From Cyanophora paradoxa (taxonomy: Eukaryota > Glaucocystophyceae > Cyanophorales > Cyanophoraceae), in the NCBI GenBank assembly GCA_004431415.1, contig QPMI01000163.1, forward strand, positions 1 through 64,000: DNA of 64,000 nt, in the 5' to 3' direction. Position 1 is the first letter of the stretch, and each line of letters opens with the position of its first letter. Positions 9,762-22,258 of this stretch are shown here, one piece after another. Position numbers and translations under genes: made by a program. The notes beneath the pieces were generated by a model that saw nothing but the letters and a program-made list of their open reading frames with translations, had not been told where the DNA came from and made no database searches.

Positions 9762-11388
9762 TCAGGCTATCTGCAGTCCTACAAAAGCCTTGCACAGCTG
9801 CAGTAGCCCTTTTGCCTGCTCTTCGTTCGCGAAGATGTCAGGACGCCCCGCGCGGGGCGCGCGGAACCACTCTGTGGACGCGACCACAAATGGTGCGCAT
9901 GCTGTCGGATCGCGCAGGTGGTGGCCACTGCACACCACCCGACCCCAGCGCGCGCAGGGAGAACAGGACCTCCAGGACCCGGTCGACCCAACACTTCGCT
10001 TTGAATGTAGACCCGGCGGTCGTGCCCAGCCCGTTGTTACTTTTGCGAGCGTCTCGACTCGAGCGCCACCTAACAGCATATTGAGAGCAGAATCGCAAGA
10101 TAAGTTGCAGTAAGAAACGCACCGAGCTCAAGAATTGCAATTGCTTCAAAGCATTGAGCTCGTCCAGGGTCCGATCCCGGCAGTCAGGGGCGGGAGCTCG
10201 ACGCTGGCGGCCGGCTCGTCGTCGTCGAAGAGGGGCCGCCTGTGTAGGGCGGCCCAGCCCCTGGCGCCCTGTGAACGAAGAAGCAAAGGAGAGAGCCGCT
10301 CAGGACTCGGAAAGTAAAGAAGCTCAGAGGAAAGACGCTCGCCTTGTCGGAGTCCCGCCCCTCCCCCGCACCCCGGAGTCGGGCTTGACGTTGTAGTTCT
10401 CGAGGAGGGGGCGGACGGCGCCGGGGTACATGAGGACCGCCTGCCGCAGGAGGGCGGCGGCAAGGGCCGCGGCAGAGGGCGGGGCGGCGCCGGCGAGGCG
10501 GGGTCCAGCGTGTGCGAGAAGAGGCGCCGGAGGACCTGCCGCGCTTCAGTCTTAGAGGAGATTCGGAGGGGCGCAGGGCACCGGCTCGTCGACGGGCGCG
10601 GCGCCGCCGTCCCGCGCCACGCGCATGAGCGCGTACGCTGCGAGCCCGGCTCGGCGCCAGGAAAAAAGGGGGGAGAGGCTAAGTGGGGGTACCCGAGGAG
10701 TTGAGGGCGATGGGGAGGAAGAGGGGCGGCTCCCGCCTCGAGAGGGGCGGCTCCCGCACGAACGAGGCGGAGCGCCCGGGGAGCGCCGGCGCCGCCACCA
10801 GCTCCAGAAGGAACTTGTACTCCCTGAAGAAAAATGAGGTGGGGGGGGGGAAGTTGGGGGGGGGAAGGTTATGGGGTACCTGGCGCGGAGGGCGAAGTAG
10901 TCGATGCACTGGAGCACCCCCATCAGGTCACTGTCGGGGTCCAGCGCAAGCAGCAGCTTGGCCGTCTCTGGAGGTACGACGTTCGGTTCGAATCCGAGTA
11001 GGGGGGAAGCGGTCGAGGGGTACCGAGGGAGGTGCGGGAGCAGCCGCCGCGAATGAGCATCTGCAGGCGCCGGAAGACCAGGCCCTGGGGGGTGGCGGGG
11101 TGAGTCCGGAGGAGGGTACAGGTTATCCTCGGGGGTACAACGGGTTCTCTGCGCACTTGTTCTCCATGACTGCGAAGTCAAGGCGGCAGGCGCCGCTCGC
11201 CGGCTTGAACTGCGGGTGCCTGCCGGGGACGGAGCTCAAAACCAAGTGAACGAACTGCGGCGCAACGCATCCTCCACCCCGCCGCGCCCGTGCCCGCGCC
11301 CCGCCCCGCACCAGGCTGCCTCGAGGCAGTAGAGGGCGCGGTCGAGGAGCTCGGTCGCCGCGTCCAGCTCGCCGCTGTACTTGTAGAT
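9762..11388 (-). pseudogene. TCF25/NULP1-type gene, array copy 1 (one frameshift, N-terminus not found)
   Basis: TCF25/NULP1 proteins are conserved eukaryotic factors, linked in animals to the ribosome quality-control complex. Reading the minus strand and splicing, the exons give IYKYSGELDAATELLDRALY, CLEAAWHPQFKPASGACRLD, FAVMENK, LVFRRLQMLIRGGCSRTSL, ETAKLLLALDPDSDLMGVLQ, CIDYFALRAR, EYKFLLELV, AYALMRVARDGG, VLRRLFSHTL and then AALLRQAVLMYPGAVRPLLE with NYNVKPDSG. This is the order and wording of the TCF25 core. The conserved N-terminal part before IYKYSGEL is not recognisable upstream, where a GC-rich minisatellite lies instead. In this copy one G is missing in the run near 10475, which breaks the ALLRQAVLMYPG exon. 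The 3' end after VDRVLEVLFSLRAL is less certain. Confidence 0.75.
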
Positions 11389-11399
11389 CTGAGGCCGGC

Positions 11400-11800
11400 C
11401 CGCCGGCTTCAGGCCCCCGGGCCAGGCTTCGTGTGCTCGGGGGTTCGTGTGCTCGGGGGAGGGGCGGGCCCGGGGCCCGGGGCAGGGCCGGGGGAGGGCG
11501 GGGCCAGGGGAGGGCGGGCCGGGGCCCGGGCGGGCGGGGGAGGGGCACGCCCGGGCCCGGGGCGGGGCCGGGGGAGGGGCGGGGCCGGGGGGAGAGGCGG
11601 GGCTGGGGAGAGGGGCGGGGCCGGGGGAGGGGCGGGGCCGGGGGAGGCGGAAGGGCGGGGGCGGGGCCCTCCGAAGAGGGCTGGGAGAGGGGAAGGAGGT
11701 CCACGTCCTCTCTTCCCCCCGAAGAGGGCACTCCGGGGGTAGGGAGGTCCGCCTCCTCTCTCCGGGGGTCAGCATGCTGCGGAGACGGGCATAAGACACC
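11400..11800. repeat. GC-rich minisatellite upstream of the first TCF25 exon (recurs in units 2-5)
   Basis: On the plus strand this is a run of degenerate copies of GGCCGGGGGAGGGGCGG, followed by GAGGTCCGCCTCCTCTCT-like paired motifs. The sense strand of the gene is therefore C-rich. Equivalent blocks lie at about 14530-14920, 17660-18050, 20780-21165 and 23885-24260. The five blocks vary in the number of G per run. It occupies the position of an intron or of the missing upstream exons and has strong G-quadruplex potential on the plus strand. Confidence 0.7.
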
Positions 11801-11808
11801 GAAAACCA

Positions 11809-12232
11809 GCGATCGCTTGGCCAATGAGAAGGCTGTGGACGTCAAGCCCGCGGCGACCGTTAGAACTGAGAACACAGAAGCGATCGCCGGCCCAGCAGCT
11901 CTTTGTTAGAGATCGGATCCGCTGGGTATGGCGCCGAACACAAAGCGATCGCCGAGCAATGAGAAGGCTCTATGCGCGGGGCAGAGATGTAGCGATCGCA
12001 TTGAATAGAGAATCTCTATGCGAGCATGCCCACAGCGCTACGGGAGGCGGGCACGCACTGCAGGCGTTGGCGTTGGCTGGTGCGACGAACTTGAAGCAGC
12101 TCCTGCGCAAGCGATCGCCGGTCAGCTCTGAGCCTTCTCATCGCTTCGGCGATCGCTAGGCCCTGGTACCGAGTACTCCGGGGCGATCGCTAGCGCGAAC
12201 CGTCGGACGACGGACGCGGCGCCGGCGATCGC
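11809..12232. repeat. Cluster of eight GCGATCGC palindromes (recurs in each unit)
   Basis: The octamer GCGATCGC occurs at 11809, 11880, 11945, 11992, 12111, 12149, 12183 and 12225. Several copies are accompanied by AATGAGAAGGCT or its reverse complement. Equivalent clusters span 14942-15362, 18070-18490, 21188-21605 and 24279-24695, with a three-site remnant at 9020-9110. The cluster lies upstream of the TCF25-type gene body, so a promoter, enhancer or replication role is possible. None is shown by the sequence. Confidence 0.85.
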
Positions 12233-12886
12233 TTGAAAAAGGCCCCGGCCCGATCCGAGCCCATGGCCGGCGGGCATAGTGAACATAGTGCCAAAACGTC
12301 GCCCCGAAATCACGGTTTTTAGAAGGATCGGAAGAAAGCGCGCCCAGGCAGGTCCGAGGGGCGGTTCCGGGACGGACCTACTGGCTCAGAGCTGCTTGCG
12401 CTGGGCCCGCCGGGCGACGCCATAGTTGAGAGCTCGAGTCCCTGCGTGCCGCCTTACAGCTGCCGAGGATGGGGCGACGGCTGCAGAATTCGAAGATGAG
12501 TACCTCGGACAAGCGAAAGCGTGTAGCTAGCGCGCCGCCGGCGCCGCGGGTGAGCCGATGAAGCAAGCGATGTGTACTCCTCGCGTGCACGGGCGCGGCG
12601 AAGACGCCTGCGGGGCGGGCGTGGCGCCGCGGGGCTGAGCACGGCGTGCGCGCGGACAGTGCGCATGCGCAGCGGACGGAATTCGCGCGCTGCATGCATG
12701 GCCGGGCGCGCGGAAGTTCCTTTTTTTTCCTATTCTTCCCCCTGCGCTTCTCCCCCTGTTCATTCCCCCTAAGCTAGCCACCGGTGGCTAACTTGCGATC
12801 GAAGGGTACAGAGTTCGGCCTCGTGAAATTGATCTCATACAAAACCAACGATGTCGTAGAACCCTAGACTATAGCTGCATGCGGAA

Positions 12887-14514
12887 TCAGGCTATCTGCA
12901 GTCCTACAAAAGCCTTGCACAGCTGCAGTAGCCCTTTTGCCTGCTCTTCGTTCGCGAAGATGTCAGGACGCCCCGCGCGGGGCGCGCGGAACCACTCTGT
13001 GGACGCGACCACAAATGGTGCGCATGCTGTCGGATCGCGCAGGTGGTGGCCACTGCACACCACCCGACCCAGCGCGCGCAGGGAGAACAGGACCTCCAGG
13101 ACCCGGTCGACCCAACACTTCGCTTTGAATGTAGACCCGGCGGTCGTGCCCAGCCCGTTGTTACTTTTGCGAGCGTCTCGACTCGAGCGCCACCTAACAG
13201 CATATTGAGAGCAGAATCGCAAGATAAGTTGCAGTAAGAAACGCACCGAGCTCAAGAATTGCAATTGCTTCAAAGCATTGAGCTCGTCCAGGGTCCGATC
13301 CCGGCAGTCAGGGGCGGGAGCTCGACGCTGGCGGCCGGCTCGTCGTCGTCGAAGAGGGGCCGCCTGTGTAGGGCGGCCCAGCCCCTGGCGCCCTGTGAAC
13401 GAAGAAGCAAAGGAGAGAGCCGCTCAGGACTCGGAAAGTAAAGAAGCTCAGAGGAAAGACGCTCGCCTTGTCGGAGTCCCGCCCCTCCCCGCACCCCGGA
13501 GTCGGGCTTGACGTTGTAGTTCTCGAGGAGGGGGCGGACGGCGCCGGGGTACATGAGGACCGCCTGCCGCAGGAGGGCGGCGGCAAGGGCCGCGGCAGAG
13601 GGCGGGGGCGGCGCCGGCGAGGCGGGGTCCAGCGTGTGCGAGAAGAGGCGCCGGAGGACCTGCCGCGCTTCAGTCTTAGAGGAGATTCGGAGGGGCGCAG
13701 GGCACCGGCTCGTCGACGGGCGCGGCGCCGCCGTCCCGCGCCACGCGCATGAGCGCGTACGCTGCGAGCCCGGCTCGGCGCCAGGAAAAAAGGGGGGAGA
13801 GGCTAAGTGGGGGTACCCGAGGAGTTGAGGGCGATGGGGAGGAAGAGGGGCGGCTCCCGCCTCGAGAGGGGCGGCTCCCGCACGAACGAGGCGGAGCGCC
13901 CGGGGAGCGCCGGCGCCGCCACCAGCTCCAGAAGGAACTTGTACTCCCTGAAGAAAAATGAGGTGGGGGGGGGGGGAAGTTGGGGGGGGGAAGGTTATGG
14001 GGTACCTGGCGCGGAGGGCGAAGTAGTCGATGCACTGGAGCACCCCCATCAGGTCACTGTCGGGGTCCAGCGCAAGCAGCAGCTTGGCCGTCTCTGGAGG
14101 TACGACGTTCGGTTCGAATCCGAGTAGGGGGGAAGCGGTCGAGGGGGTACCGAGGGAGGTGCGGGAGCAGCCGCCGCGAATGAGCATCTGCAGGCGCCGG
14201 AAGACCAGGCCCTGGGGGTGGCGGGGTGAGTCCGGAGGAGGGTACAGGTTATCCTCGGGGGTACAACGGGTTCTCTGCGCACTTGTTCTCCATGACTGCG
14301 AAGTCAAGGCGGCAGGCGCCGCTCGCCGGCTTGAACTGCGGGTGCCTGCCGGGGACGGAGCTCAAAACCAAGTGAACGAACTGCGGCGCAACGCATCCTC
14401 CACCCCGCCGCGCCCGTGCCCGCGCCCCGCCCCGCACCAGGCTGCCTCGAGGCAGTAGAGGGCGCGGTCGAGGAGCTCGGTCGCCGCGTCCAGCTCGCCG
14501 CTGTACTTGTAGAT
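12887..14514 (-). CDS. TCF25/NULP1-type gene, array copy 2 (recognised exons in frame, N-terminus not found)
   Basis: This copy carries the same exons as copy 1. I see no frameshift in the recognised ones: the exon with ALLRQAVLMYPGAVRPLLEN is in frame here because the G run near 13603 is full length. Introns are GT-AG with C-rich sense strands. The IYKYSGELDAATEL exon starts at 14514, directly after a GCCGGCCTCAG acceptor. The upstream minisatellite stands where earlier TCF25 exons would be expected, so the copy may be a 5'-truncated paralogue or may use an unrecognised first exon. A short VDLLPLSQ stretch near 14830 faintly resembles the family motif that normally precedes IYKYS. Confidence 0.7.
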
Positions 14515-16018
14515 CTGAGGCCGGCCCGCCGGCTTCAGGCCCCGGGCCAGGCTTCGTGTGCTCGGGGTTCGTGTGCTCGGGGGAGGGCGGGCCCGGGGCC
14601 CGGGGCAGGGCCGGGGGAGGGGCGGGGCCAGGGGAGGGGCGGGCCCGGGGCCCGGGGCGGGGCCGGGGGGAGGGGCACGCCCGGGGCCCGGGCGGGCCGG
14701 GGGAGGGGCGGGCCGGGGGGAGAGGCGGGGCTGGGGAGAGGGGCGGGGCCGGGGGGAGGGGCGGGGCCGGGGGGAGGCGGAAGGGCGGGGGCGGGGCCCT
14801 CCGAAGAGGGGCTGGGAGAGGGGAAGGAGGTCCACGTCCTCTCTTCCCCCCCGAAGAGGGCACTCCGGGGGGTAGGGAGGTCCGCCTCCTCTCTCCGGGG
14901 GTCAGCATGCTGCGGAGACGGGCATAAGACACCGAAAACCAGCGATCGCTTGGCCAATGAGAAGGCTGTGGACGTCAAGCCCGCGGCGACCGTTAGAACT
15001 GAGAACACAGAAGCGATCGCCGGCCCAGCAGCTCTTTGTTAGAGATCGGATCCGCTGGGTATGGCGCCGAACACAAAGCGATCGCCGAGCAATGAGAAGG
15101 CTCTATGCGCGGGGCAGAGATGTAGCGATCGCATTGAATAGAGAATCTCTATGCGAGCATGCCCACAGCGCTACGGGAGGCGGGCACGCACTGCAGGCGT
15201 TGGCGTTGGCTGGTGCGACGAACTTGAAGCAGCTCCTGCGCAAGCGATCGCCGGTCAGAGAGCCTTCTCATCGCTTCGGCGATCGCTAGGCCCTGGTACC
15301 GAGTACTCCGGGGCGATCGCTAGCGCGAACCGTCGGACGACGGACGCGGCGCCGGCGATCGCTTGAAAAAGGCCCCGGCCCGATCCGAGCCCATGGCCGG
15401 CGGGCATAGTGAACATAGTGCCAAAACGTCGCCCCGAAATCACGGTTTTTAGAAGGATCGGAAGAAAGCGCGCCCAGGCAGGTCCGAGGGGCGGTTCCGG
15501 GACGGACCTACTGGCTCAGAGCTGCTTGCGCTGGGCCGCCGGGCGACGCCATAGTTGAGAGCTCGAGTCCCTGCGTGCCGCCTTACAGCTGCCGAGGATG
15601 GGGCGACGGCTGCAGAATTCGAAGATGAGTACCTCGGACAAGCGAAAGCGTGTAGCTAGCGCGCCGCCGGCGCCGCGGGTGAGCCGATGAAGCAAGCGAT
15701 GTGTACTCCTCGCGTGCACGGGCGCGGCGAAGACGCCTGCGGGGCGGGCGTGGCGCCGCGGGGCTGAGCACGGCGTGCGCGCGGACAGTGCGCATGCGCA
15801 GCGGACGGAATTCGCGCGCTGCATGCATGGCCGGGCGCGCGGAAGTTCCTTTTTTTTCCTATTCTTCCCCCCTGCGCTTCTCCCCCCTGTTCATTCCCCC
15901 CTAAGCTAGCCACCGGTGGCTAACTTGCGATCGAAGGGTACAGAGTTCGGCCTCGTGAAATTGATCTCATACAAAACCAACGATGTCGTAGAACCCTAGA
16001 CTATAGCTGCATGCGGAA

Positions 16019-17646
16019 TCAGGCTATCTGCAGTCCTACAAAAGCCTTGCACAGCTGCAGTAGCCCTTTTGCCTGCTCTTCGTTCGCGAAGATGTCAGGA
16101 CGCCCCGCGCGGGGCGCGCGGAACCACTCTGTGGACGCGACCACAAATGGTGCGCATGCTGTCGGATCGCGCAGGTGGTGGCCACTGCACACCACCGACC
16201 CCAGCGCGCGCAGGGAGAACAGGACCTCCAGGACCCGGTCGACCCAACACTTCGCTTTGAATGTAGACCCGGCGGTCGTGCCCAGCCCGTTGTTACTTTT
16301 GCGAGCGTCTCGACTCGAGCGCCACCTAACAGCATATTGAGAGCAGAATCGCAAGATAAGTTGCAGTAAGAAACGCACCGAGCTCAAGAATTGCAATTGC
16401 TTCAAAGCATTGAGCTCGTCCAGGGTCCGATCCCGGCAGTCAGGGGCGGGAGCTCGACGCTGGCGGCCGGCTCGTCGTCGTCGAAGAGGGGCCGCCTGTG
16501 TAGGGCGGCCCAGCCCCTGGCGCCCTGTGAACGAAGAAGCAAAGGAGAGAGCCGCTCAGGACTCGGAAAGTAAAGAAGCTCAGAGGAAAGACGCTCGCCT
16601 TGTCGGAGTCCCGCCCCTCCCCCGCACCCCGGAGTCGGGCTTGACGTTGTAGTTCTCGAGGAGGGGGCGGACGGCGCCGGGGTACATGAGGACCGCCTGC
16701 CGCAGGAGGGCGGCGGCAAGGGCCGCGGCAGAGGGCGGGGGCGGCGCCGGCGAGGCGGGGTCCAGCGTGTGCGAGAAGAGGCGCCGGAGGACCTGCCGCG
16801 CTTCAGTCTTAGAGGAGATTCGGAGGGGCGCAGGGCACCGGCTCGTCGACGGGCGCGGCGCCGCCGTCCCGCGCCACGCGCATGAGCGCGTACGCTGCGA
16901 GCCCGGCTCGGCGCCAGGAAAAAAGGGGGGAGAGGCTAAGTGGGGGTACCCGAGGAGTTGAGGGCGATGGGGAGGAAGAGGGGCGGCTCCCGCCTCGAGA
17001 GGGGCGGCTCCCGCACGAACGAGGCGGAGCGCCCGGGGAGCGCCGGCGCCGCCACCAGCTCCAGAAGGAACTTGTACTCCCTGAAGAAAAATGAGGTGGG
17101 GGGGGGGAAGTTGGGGGGGGGAAGGTTATGGGGTACCTGGCGCGGAGGGCGAAGTAGTCGATGCACTGGAGCACCCCCATCAGGTCACTGTCGGGGTCCA
17201 GCGCAAGCAGCAGCTTGGCCGTCTCTGGAGGTACGACGTTCGGTTCGAATCCGAGTAGGGGGGAAGCGGTCGAGGGGGTACCGAGGGAGGTGCGGGAGCA
17301 GCCGCCGCGAATGAGCATCTGCAGGCGCCGGAAGACCAGGCCCTGGGGGGTGGCGGGGTGAGTCCGGAGGAGGGTACAGGTTATCCTCGGGGGTACAACG
17401 GGTTCTCTGCGCACTTGTTCTCCATGACTGCGAAGTCAAGGCGGCAGGCGCCGCTCGCCGGCTTGAACTGCGGGTGCCTGCCGGGGACGGAGCTCAAAAC
17501 CAAGTGAACGAACTGCGGCGCAACGCATCCTCCACCCCGCCGCGCCCGTGCCCGCGCCCCGCCCCGCACCAGGCTGCCTCGAGGCAGTAGAGGGCGCGGT
17601 CGAGGAGCTCGGTCGCCGCGTCCAGCTCGCCGCTGTACTTGTAGAT
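16019..17646 (-). CDS. TCF25/NULP1-type gene, array copy 3 (recognised exons in frame, N-terminus not found)
   Basis: Like copy 2, this copy keeps the reading frame in every exon I could recognise. These run from IYKYSGELDAATELLDRALY (exon start at 17646) through RGGCSRTSL, LLLALDPDSDLMGVLQCIDY and LLRQAVLMYPGAVRPL to the less certain 3' exons. Copies 2 and 3 are therefore the best representatives of the array gene. As in the other copies, the N-terminal third of the family protein is not visible. Confidence 0.7.
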
Positions 17647-19144
17647 CTGAGGCCGGCCCGCCGGCTTCAGGCCCCCGGGCCAGGCTTCGTGTGCTCGGGG
17701 GTTCGTGTGCTCGGGGGAGGGGCGGGCCCGGGCCCGGGGCAGGGCCGGGGGAGGGGCGGGGCCAGGGGGAGGGCGGGCCCGGGGCCCGGGGCGGGCCGGG
17801 GGGAGGGCACGCCCGGGCCCGGGGCGGGGCCGGGGGAGGGGCGGGGCCGGGGGGAGAGGCGGGGCTGGGAGAGGGGCGGGGCCGGGGGAGGGGCGGGGCC
17901 GGGGGAGGCGGAAGGGCGGGGCGGGGCCCTCCGAAGAGGGGCTGGGAGAGGGGAAGGAGGTCCACGTCCTCTCTTCCCCCCGAAGAGGGCACTCCGGGGG
18001 GTAGGGAGGTCCGCCTCCTCTCTCCGGGGTCAGCATGCTGCGGAGACGGGCATAAGACACCGAAAACCAGCGATCGCTTGGCCAATGAGAAGGCTGTGGA
18101 CGTCAAGCCCGCGGCGACCGTTAGAACTGAGAACACAGAAGCGATCGCCGGCCCAGCAGCTCTTTGTTAGAGATCGGATCCGCTGGGTATGGCGCCGAAC
18201 ACAAAGCGATCGCCGAGCAATGAGAAGGCTCTATGCGCGGGGCAGAGATGTAGCGATCGCATTGAATAGAGAATCTCTATGCGAGCATGCCCACAGCGCT
18301 ACGGGAGGCGGGCACGCACTGCAGGCGTTGGCGTTGGCTGGTGCGACGAACTTGAAGCAGCTCCTGCGCAAGCGATCGCCGGTCAGAGAGCCTTCTCATC
18401 GCTTCGGCGATCGCTAGGCCCTGGTACCGAGTACTCCGGGGCGATCGCTAGCGCGAACCGTCGGACGACGGACGCGGCGCCGGCGATCGCTTGAAAAAGG
18501 CCCCGGCCCGATCCGAGCCCATGGCCGGCGGGCATAGTGAACATAGTGCCAAAACGTCGCCCCGAAATCACGGTTTTTAGAAGGATCGGAAGAAAGCGCG
18601 CCCAGGCAGGTCCGAGGGGCGGTTCCGGGACGGACCTACTGGCTCAGAGCTGCTTGCGCTGGGCCCGCCGGGCGACGCCATAGTTGAGAGCTCGAGTCCC
18701 TGCGTGCCGCCTTACAGCTGCCGAGGATGGGGCGACGGCTGCAGAATTCGAAGATGAGTACCTCGGACAAGCGAAAGCGTGTAGCTAGCGCGCCGCCGGC
18801 GCCGCGGGTGAGCCGATGAAGCAAGCGATGTGTACTCCTCGCGTGCACGGGCGCGGCGAAGACGCCTGCGGGGCGGGCGTGGCGCCGCGGGGCTGAGCAC
18901 GGCGTGCGCGCGGACAGTGCGCATGCGCAGCGGACGGAATTCGCGCGCTGCATGCATGGCCGGGCGCGCGGAAGTTCCTTTTTTTTCCTATTCTTCCCCC
19001 TGCGCTTCTCCCCCTGTTCATTCCCCCTAAGCTAGCCACCGGTGGCTAACTTGCGATCGAAGGGTACAGAGTTCGGCCTCGTGAAATTGATCTCATACAA
19101 AACCAACGATGTCGTAGAACCCTAGACTATAGCTGCATGCGGAA

Positions 19145-20767
19145 TCAGGCTATCTGCAGTCCTACAAAAGCCTTGCACAGCTGCAGTAGCCCTTTTGCCT
19201 GCTCTTCGTTCGCGAAGATGTCAGGACGCCCCGCGCGGGGCGCGCGGAACCACTCTGTGGACGCGACCACAAATGGTGCGCATGCTGTCGGATCGCGCAG
19301 GTGGTGGCCACTGCACACCACCCGACCCCAGCGCGCGCAGGGAGAACAGGACCTCCAGGACCCGGTCGACCCAACACTTCGCTTTGAATGTAGACCCGGC
19401 GGTCGTGCCCAGCCCGTTGTTACTTTTGCGAGCGTCTCGACTCGAGCGCCACCTAACAGCATATTGAGAGCAGAATCGCAAGATAAGTTGCAGTAAGAAA
19501 CGCACCGAGCTCAAGAATTGCAATTGCTTCAAAGCATTGAGCTCGTCCAGGGTCCGATCCCGGCAGTCAGGGGCGGGAGCTCGACGCTGGCGGCCGGCTC
19601 GTCGTCGTCGAAGAGGGCCGCCTGTGTAGGGCGGCCCAGCCCCTGGCGCCCTGTGAACGAAGAAGCAAAGGAGAGAGCCGCTCAGGACTCGGAAAGTAAA
19701 GAAGCTCAGAGGAAAGACGCTCGCCTTGTCGGAGTCCCGCCCCTCCCCGCACCCCGGAGTCGGGCTTGACGTTGTAGTTCTCGAGGAGGGGGCGGACGGC
19801 GCCGGGGTACATGAGGACCGCCTGCCGCAGGAGGGCGGCGGCAAGGGCCGCGGCAGAGGGCGGGGGCGGCGCCGGCGAGGCGGGGTCCAGCGTGTGCGAG
19901 AAGAGGCGCCGGAGGACCTGCCGCGCTTCAGTCTTAGAGGAGATTCGGAGGGGCGCAGGGCACCGGCTCGTCGACGGGCGCGGCGCCGCCGTCCCGCGCC
20001 ACGCGCATGAGCGCGTACGCTGCGAGCCCGGCTCGGCGCCAGGAAAAAAGGGGGAGAGGCTAAGTGGGGGTACCCGAGGAGTTGAGGGCGATGGGGAGGA
20101 AGAGGGGCGGCTCCCGCCTCGAGAGGGCGGCTCCCGCACGAACGAGGCGGAGCGCCCGGGGAGCGCCGGCGCCGCCACCAGCTCCAGAAGGAACTTGTAC
20201 TCCCTGAAGAAAAATGAGGTGGGGGGGGGGAAGTTGGGGGGGGGAAGGTTATGGGGTACCTGGCGCGGAGGGCGAAGTAGTCGATGCACTGGAGCACCCC
20301 ATCAGGTCACTGTCGGGGTCCAGCGCAAGCAGCAGCTTGGCCGTCTCTGGAGGTACGACGTTCGGTTCGAATCCGAGTAGGGGGGAAGCGGTCGAGGGGT
20401 ACCGAGGGAGGTGCGGGAGCAGCCGCCGCGAATGAGCATCTGCAGGCGCCGGAAGACCAGGCCCTGGGGGGTGGCGGGGTGAGTCCGGAGGAGGGTACAG
20501 GTTATCCTCGGGGGTACAACGGGTTCTCTGCGCACTTGTTCTCCATGACTGCGAAGTCAAGGCGGCAGGCGCCGCTCGCCGGCTTGAACTGCGGGTGCCT
20601 GCCGGGGACGGAGCTCAAAACCAAGTGAACGAACTGCGGCGCAACGCATCCTCCACCCCGCCGCGCCCGTGCCCGCGCCCCGCCCCGCACCAGGCTGCCT
20701 CGAGGCAGTAGAGGGCGCGGTCGAGGAGCTCGGTCGCCGCGTCCAGCTCGCCGCTGTACTTGTAGAT
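19145..20767 (-). pseudogene. TCF25/NULP1-type gene, array copy 4 (several frameshifts)
   Basis: The exons match those of copies 2 and 3, but single bases are missing in at least three coding G/C runs. These are near 20301 (exon LDPDSDLMGVLQ), near 20127 (exon with REPPLSRREPP) and near 19616 (exon GWAALHRRPLF). As written the frame cannot be maintained. All three losses are one base from a homopolymer, so consensus error is as likely as true decay. Confidence 0.7.
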
Positions 20768-22258
20768 CTGAGGCCGGCCCGCCGGCTTCAGGCCCCCGGG
20801 CCAGGCTTCGTGTGCTCGGGGTTCGTGTGCTCGGGGGAGGGCGGGCCCGGGGCCCGGGGCAGGGCCGGGGGAGGGGCGGGGCCAGGGGAGGGCGGGCCCG
20901 GGGCCCGGGCGGGGCCGGGGGAGGGGCACGCCCGGGGCCGGGCGGGGCCGGGGGAGGGGCGGGCCGGGGGGAGAGGCGGGGCTGGGGAGAGGGCGGGGCC
21001 GGGGGAGGGCGGGGCCGGGGGAGGCGGAAGGGCGGGGGCGGGGCCCTCCGAAGAGGGGCTGGGAGAGGGAAGGAGGTCCACGTCCTCTCTTCCCCCCCGA
21101 AGAGGGCACTCCGGGGGGTAGGGAGGTCCGCCTCCTCTCTCCGGGGGTCAGCATGCTGCGGAGACGGGCATAAGACACCGAAAACCAGCGATCGCTTGGC
21201 CAATGAGAAGGCTGTGGACGTCAAGCCGCGGCGACCGTTAGAACTGAGAACACAGAAGCGATCGCCGGCCCAGCAGCTCTTTGTTAGAGATCGGATCCGC
21301 TGGGTATGGCGCCGAACACAAAGCGATCGCCGAGCAATGAGAAGGCTCTATGCGCGGGGCAGAGATGTAGCGATCGCATTGAATAGAGAATCTCTATGCG
21401 AGCATGCCACAGCGCTACGGGAGGCGGGCACGCACTGCAGGCGTTGGCGTTGGCTGGTGCGACGAACTTGAAGCAGCTCCTGCGCAAGCGATCGCCGGTC
21501 AGAGAGCCTTCTCATCGCTTCGGCGATCGCTAGGCCTGGTACCGAGTACTCCGGGGCGATCGCTAGCGCGAACCGTCGGACGACGGACGCGGCGCCGGCG
21601 ATCGCTTGAAAAAGGCCCCGGCCCGATCCGAGCCCATGGCCGGCGGGCATAGTGAACATAGTGCCAAAACGTCGCCCCGAAATCACGGTTTTTAGAAGGA
21701 TCGGAAGAAAGCGCGCCCAGGCAGGTCCGAGGGGCGGTTCCGGGACGGACCTACTGGCTCAGAGCTGCTTGCGCTGGGCCCGCCGGGCGACGCCATAGTT
21801 GAGAGCTCGAGTCCCTGCGTGCCGCCTTACAGCTGCCGAGGATGGGGCGACGGCTGCAGAATTCGAAGATGAGTACCTCGGACAAGCGAAAGCGTGTAGC
21901 TAGCGCGCCGCCGGCGCCGCGGGTGAGCCGATGAAGCAAGCGATGTGTACTCCTCGCGTGCACGGGCGCGGCGAAGACGCCTGCGGGGCGGCGTGGCGCC
22001 GCGGGCTGAGCACGGCGTGCGCGCGGACAGTGCGCATGCGCAGCGGACGGAATTCGCGCGCTGCATGCATGGCCGGGCGCGCGGAAGTTCCTTTTTTTTC
22101 CTATTCTTCCCCCTGCGCTTCTCCCCCCTGTTCATTCCCCCTAAGCTAGCCACCGGTGGCTAACTTGCGATCGAAGGGTACAGAGTTCGGCCTCGTGAAA
22201 TTGATCTCATACAAAACCAACGATGTCGTAGAACCCTAGACTATAGCTGCATGCGGAA

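Noticed and set aside
10984-10998. tRNA T-arm-like sequence GGTTCGAATCC in the array units
   Set aside because: There is no matching acceptor, D or anticodon arm around it, and it lies in a TCF25 intron in all five units.
11809-12232. Cyanobacterial origin suggested by HIP1-like GCGATCGC octamers
   Set aside because: The surrounding genes are spliced eukaryotic genes and the octamer is confined mainly to the array unit. Contamination or plastid transfer is not supported.
14800-14870. VDLLPLSQ as the missing TCF25 exon preceding IYKYSGEL
   Set aside because: The resemblance to the family's VDSLLQLSE is only a few residues, with no clear splice donor and GC-repetitive surroundings, so it is too weak to annotate.
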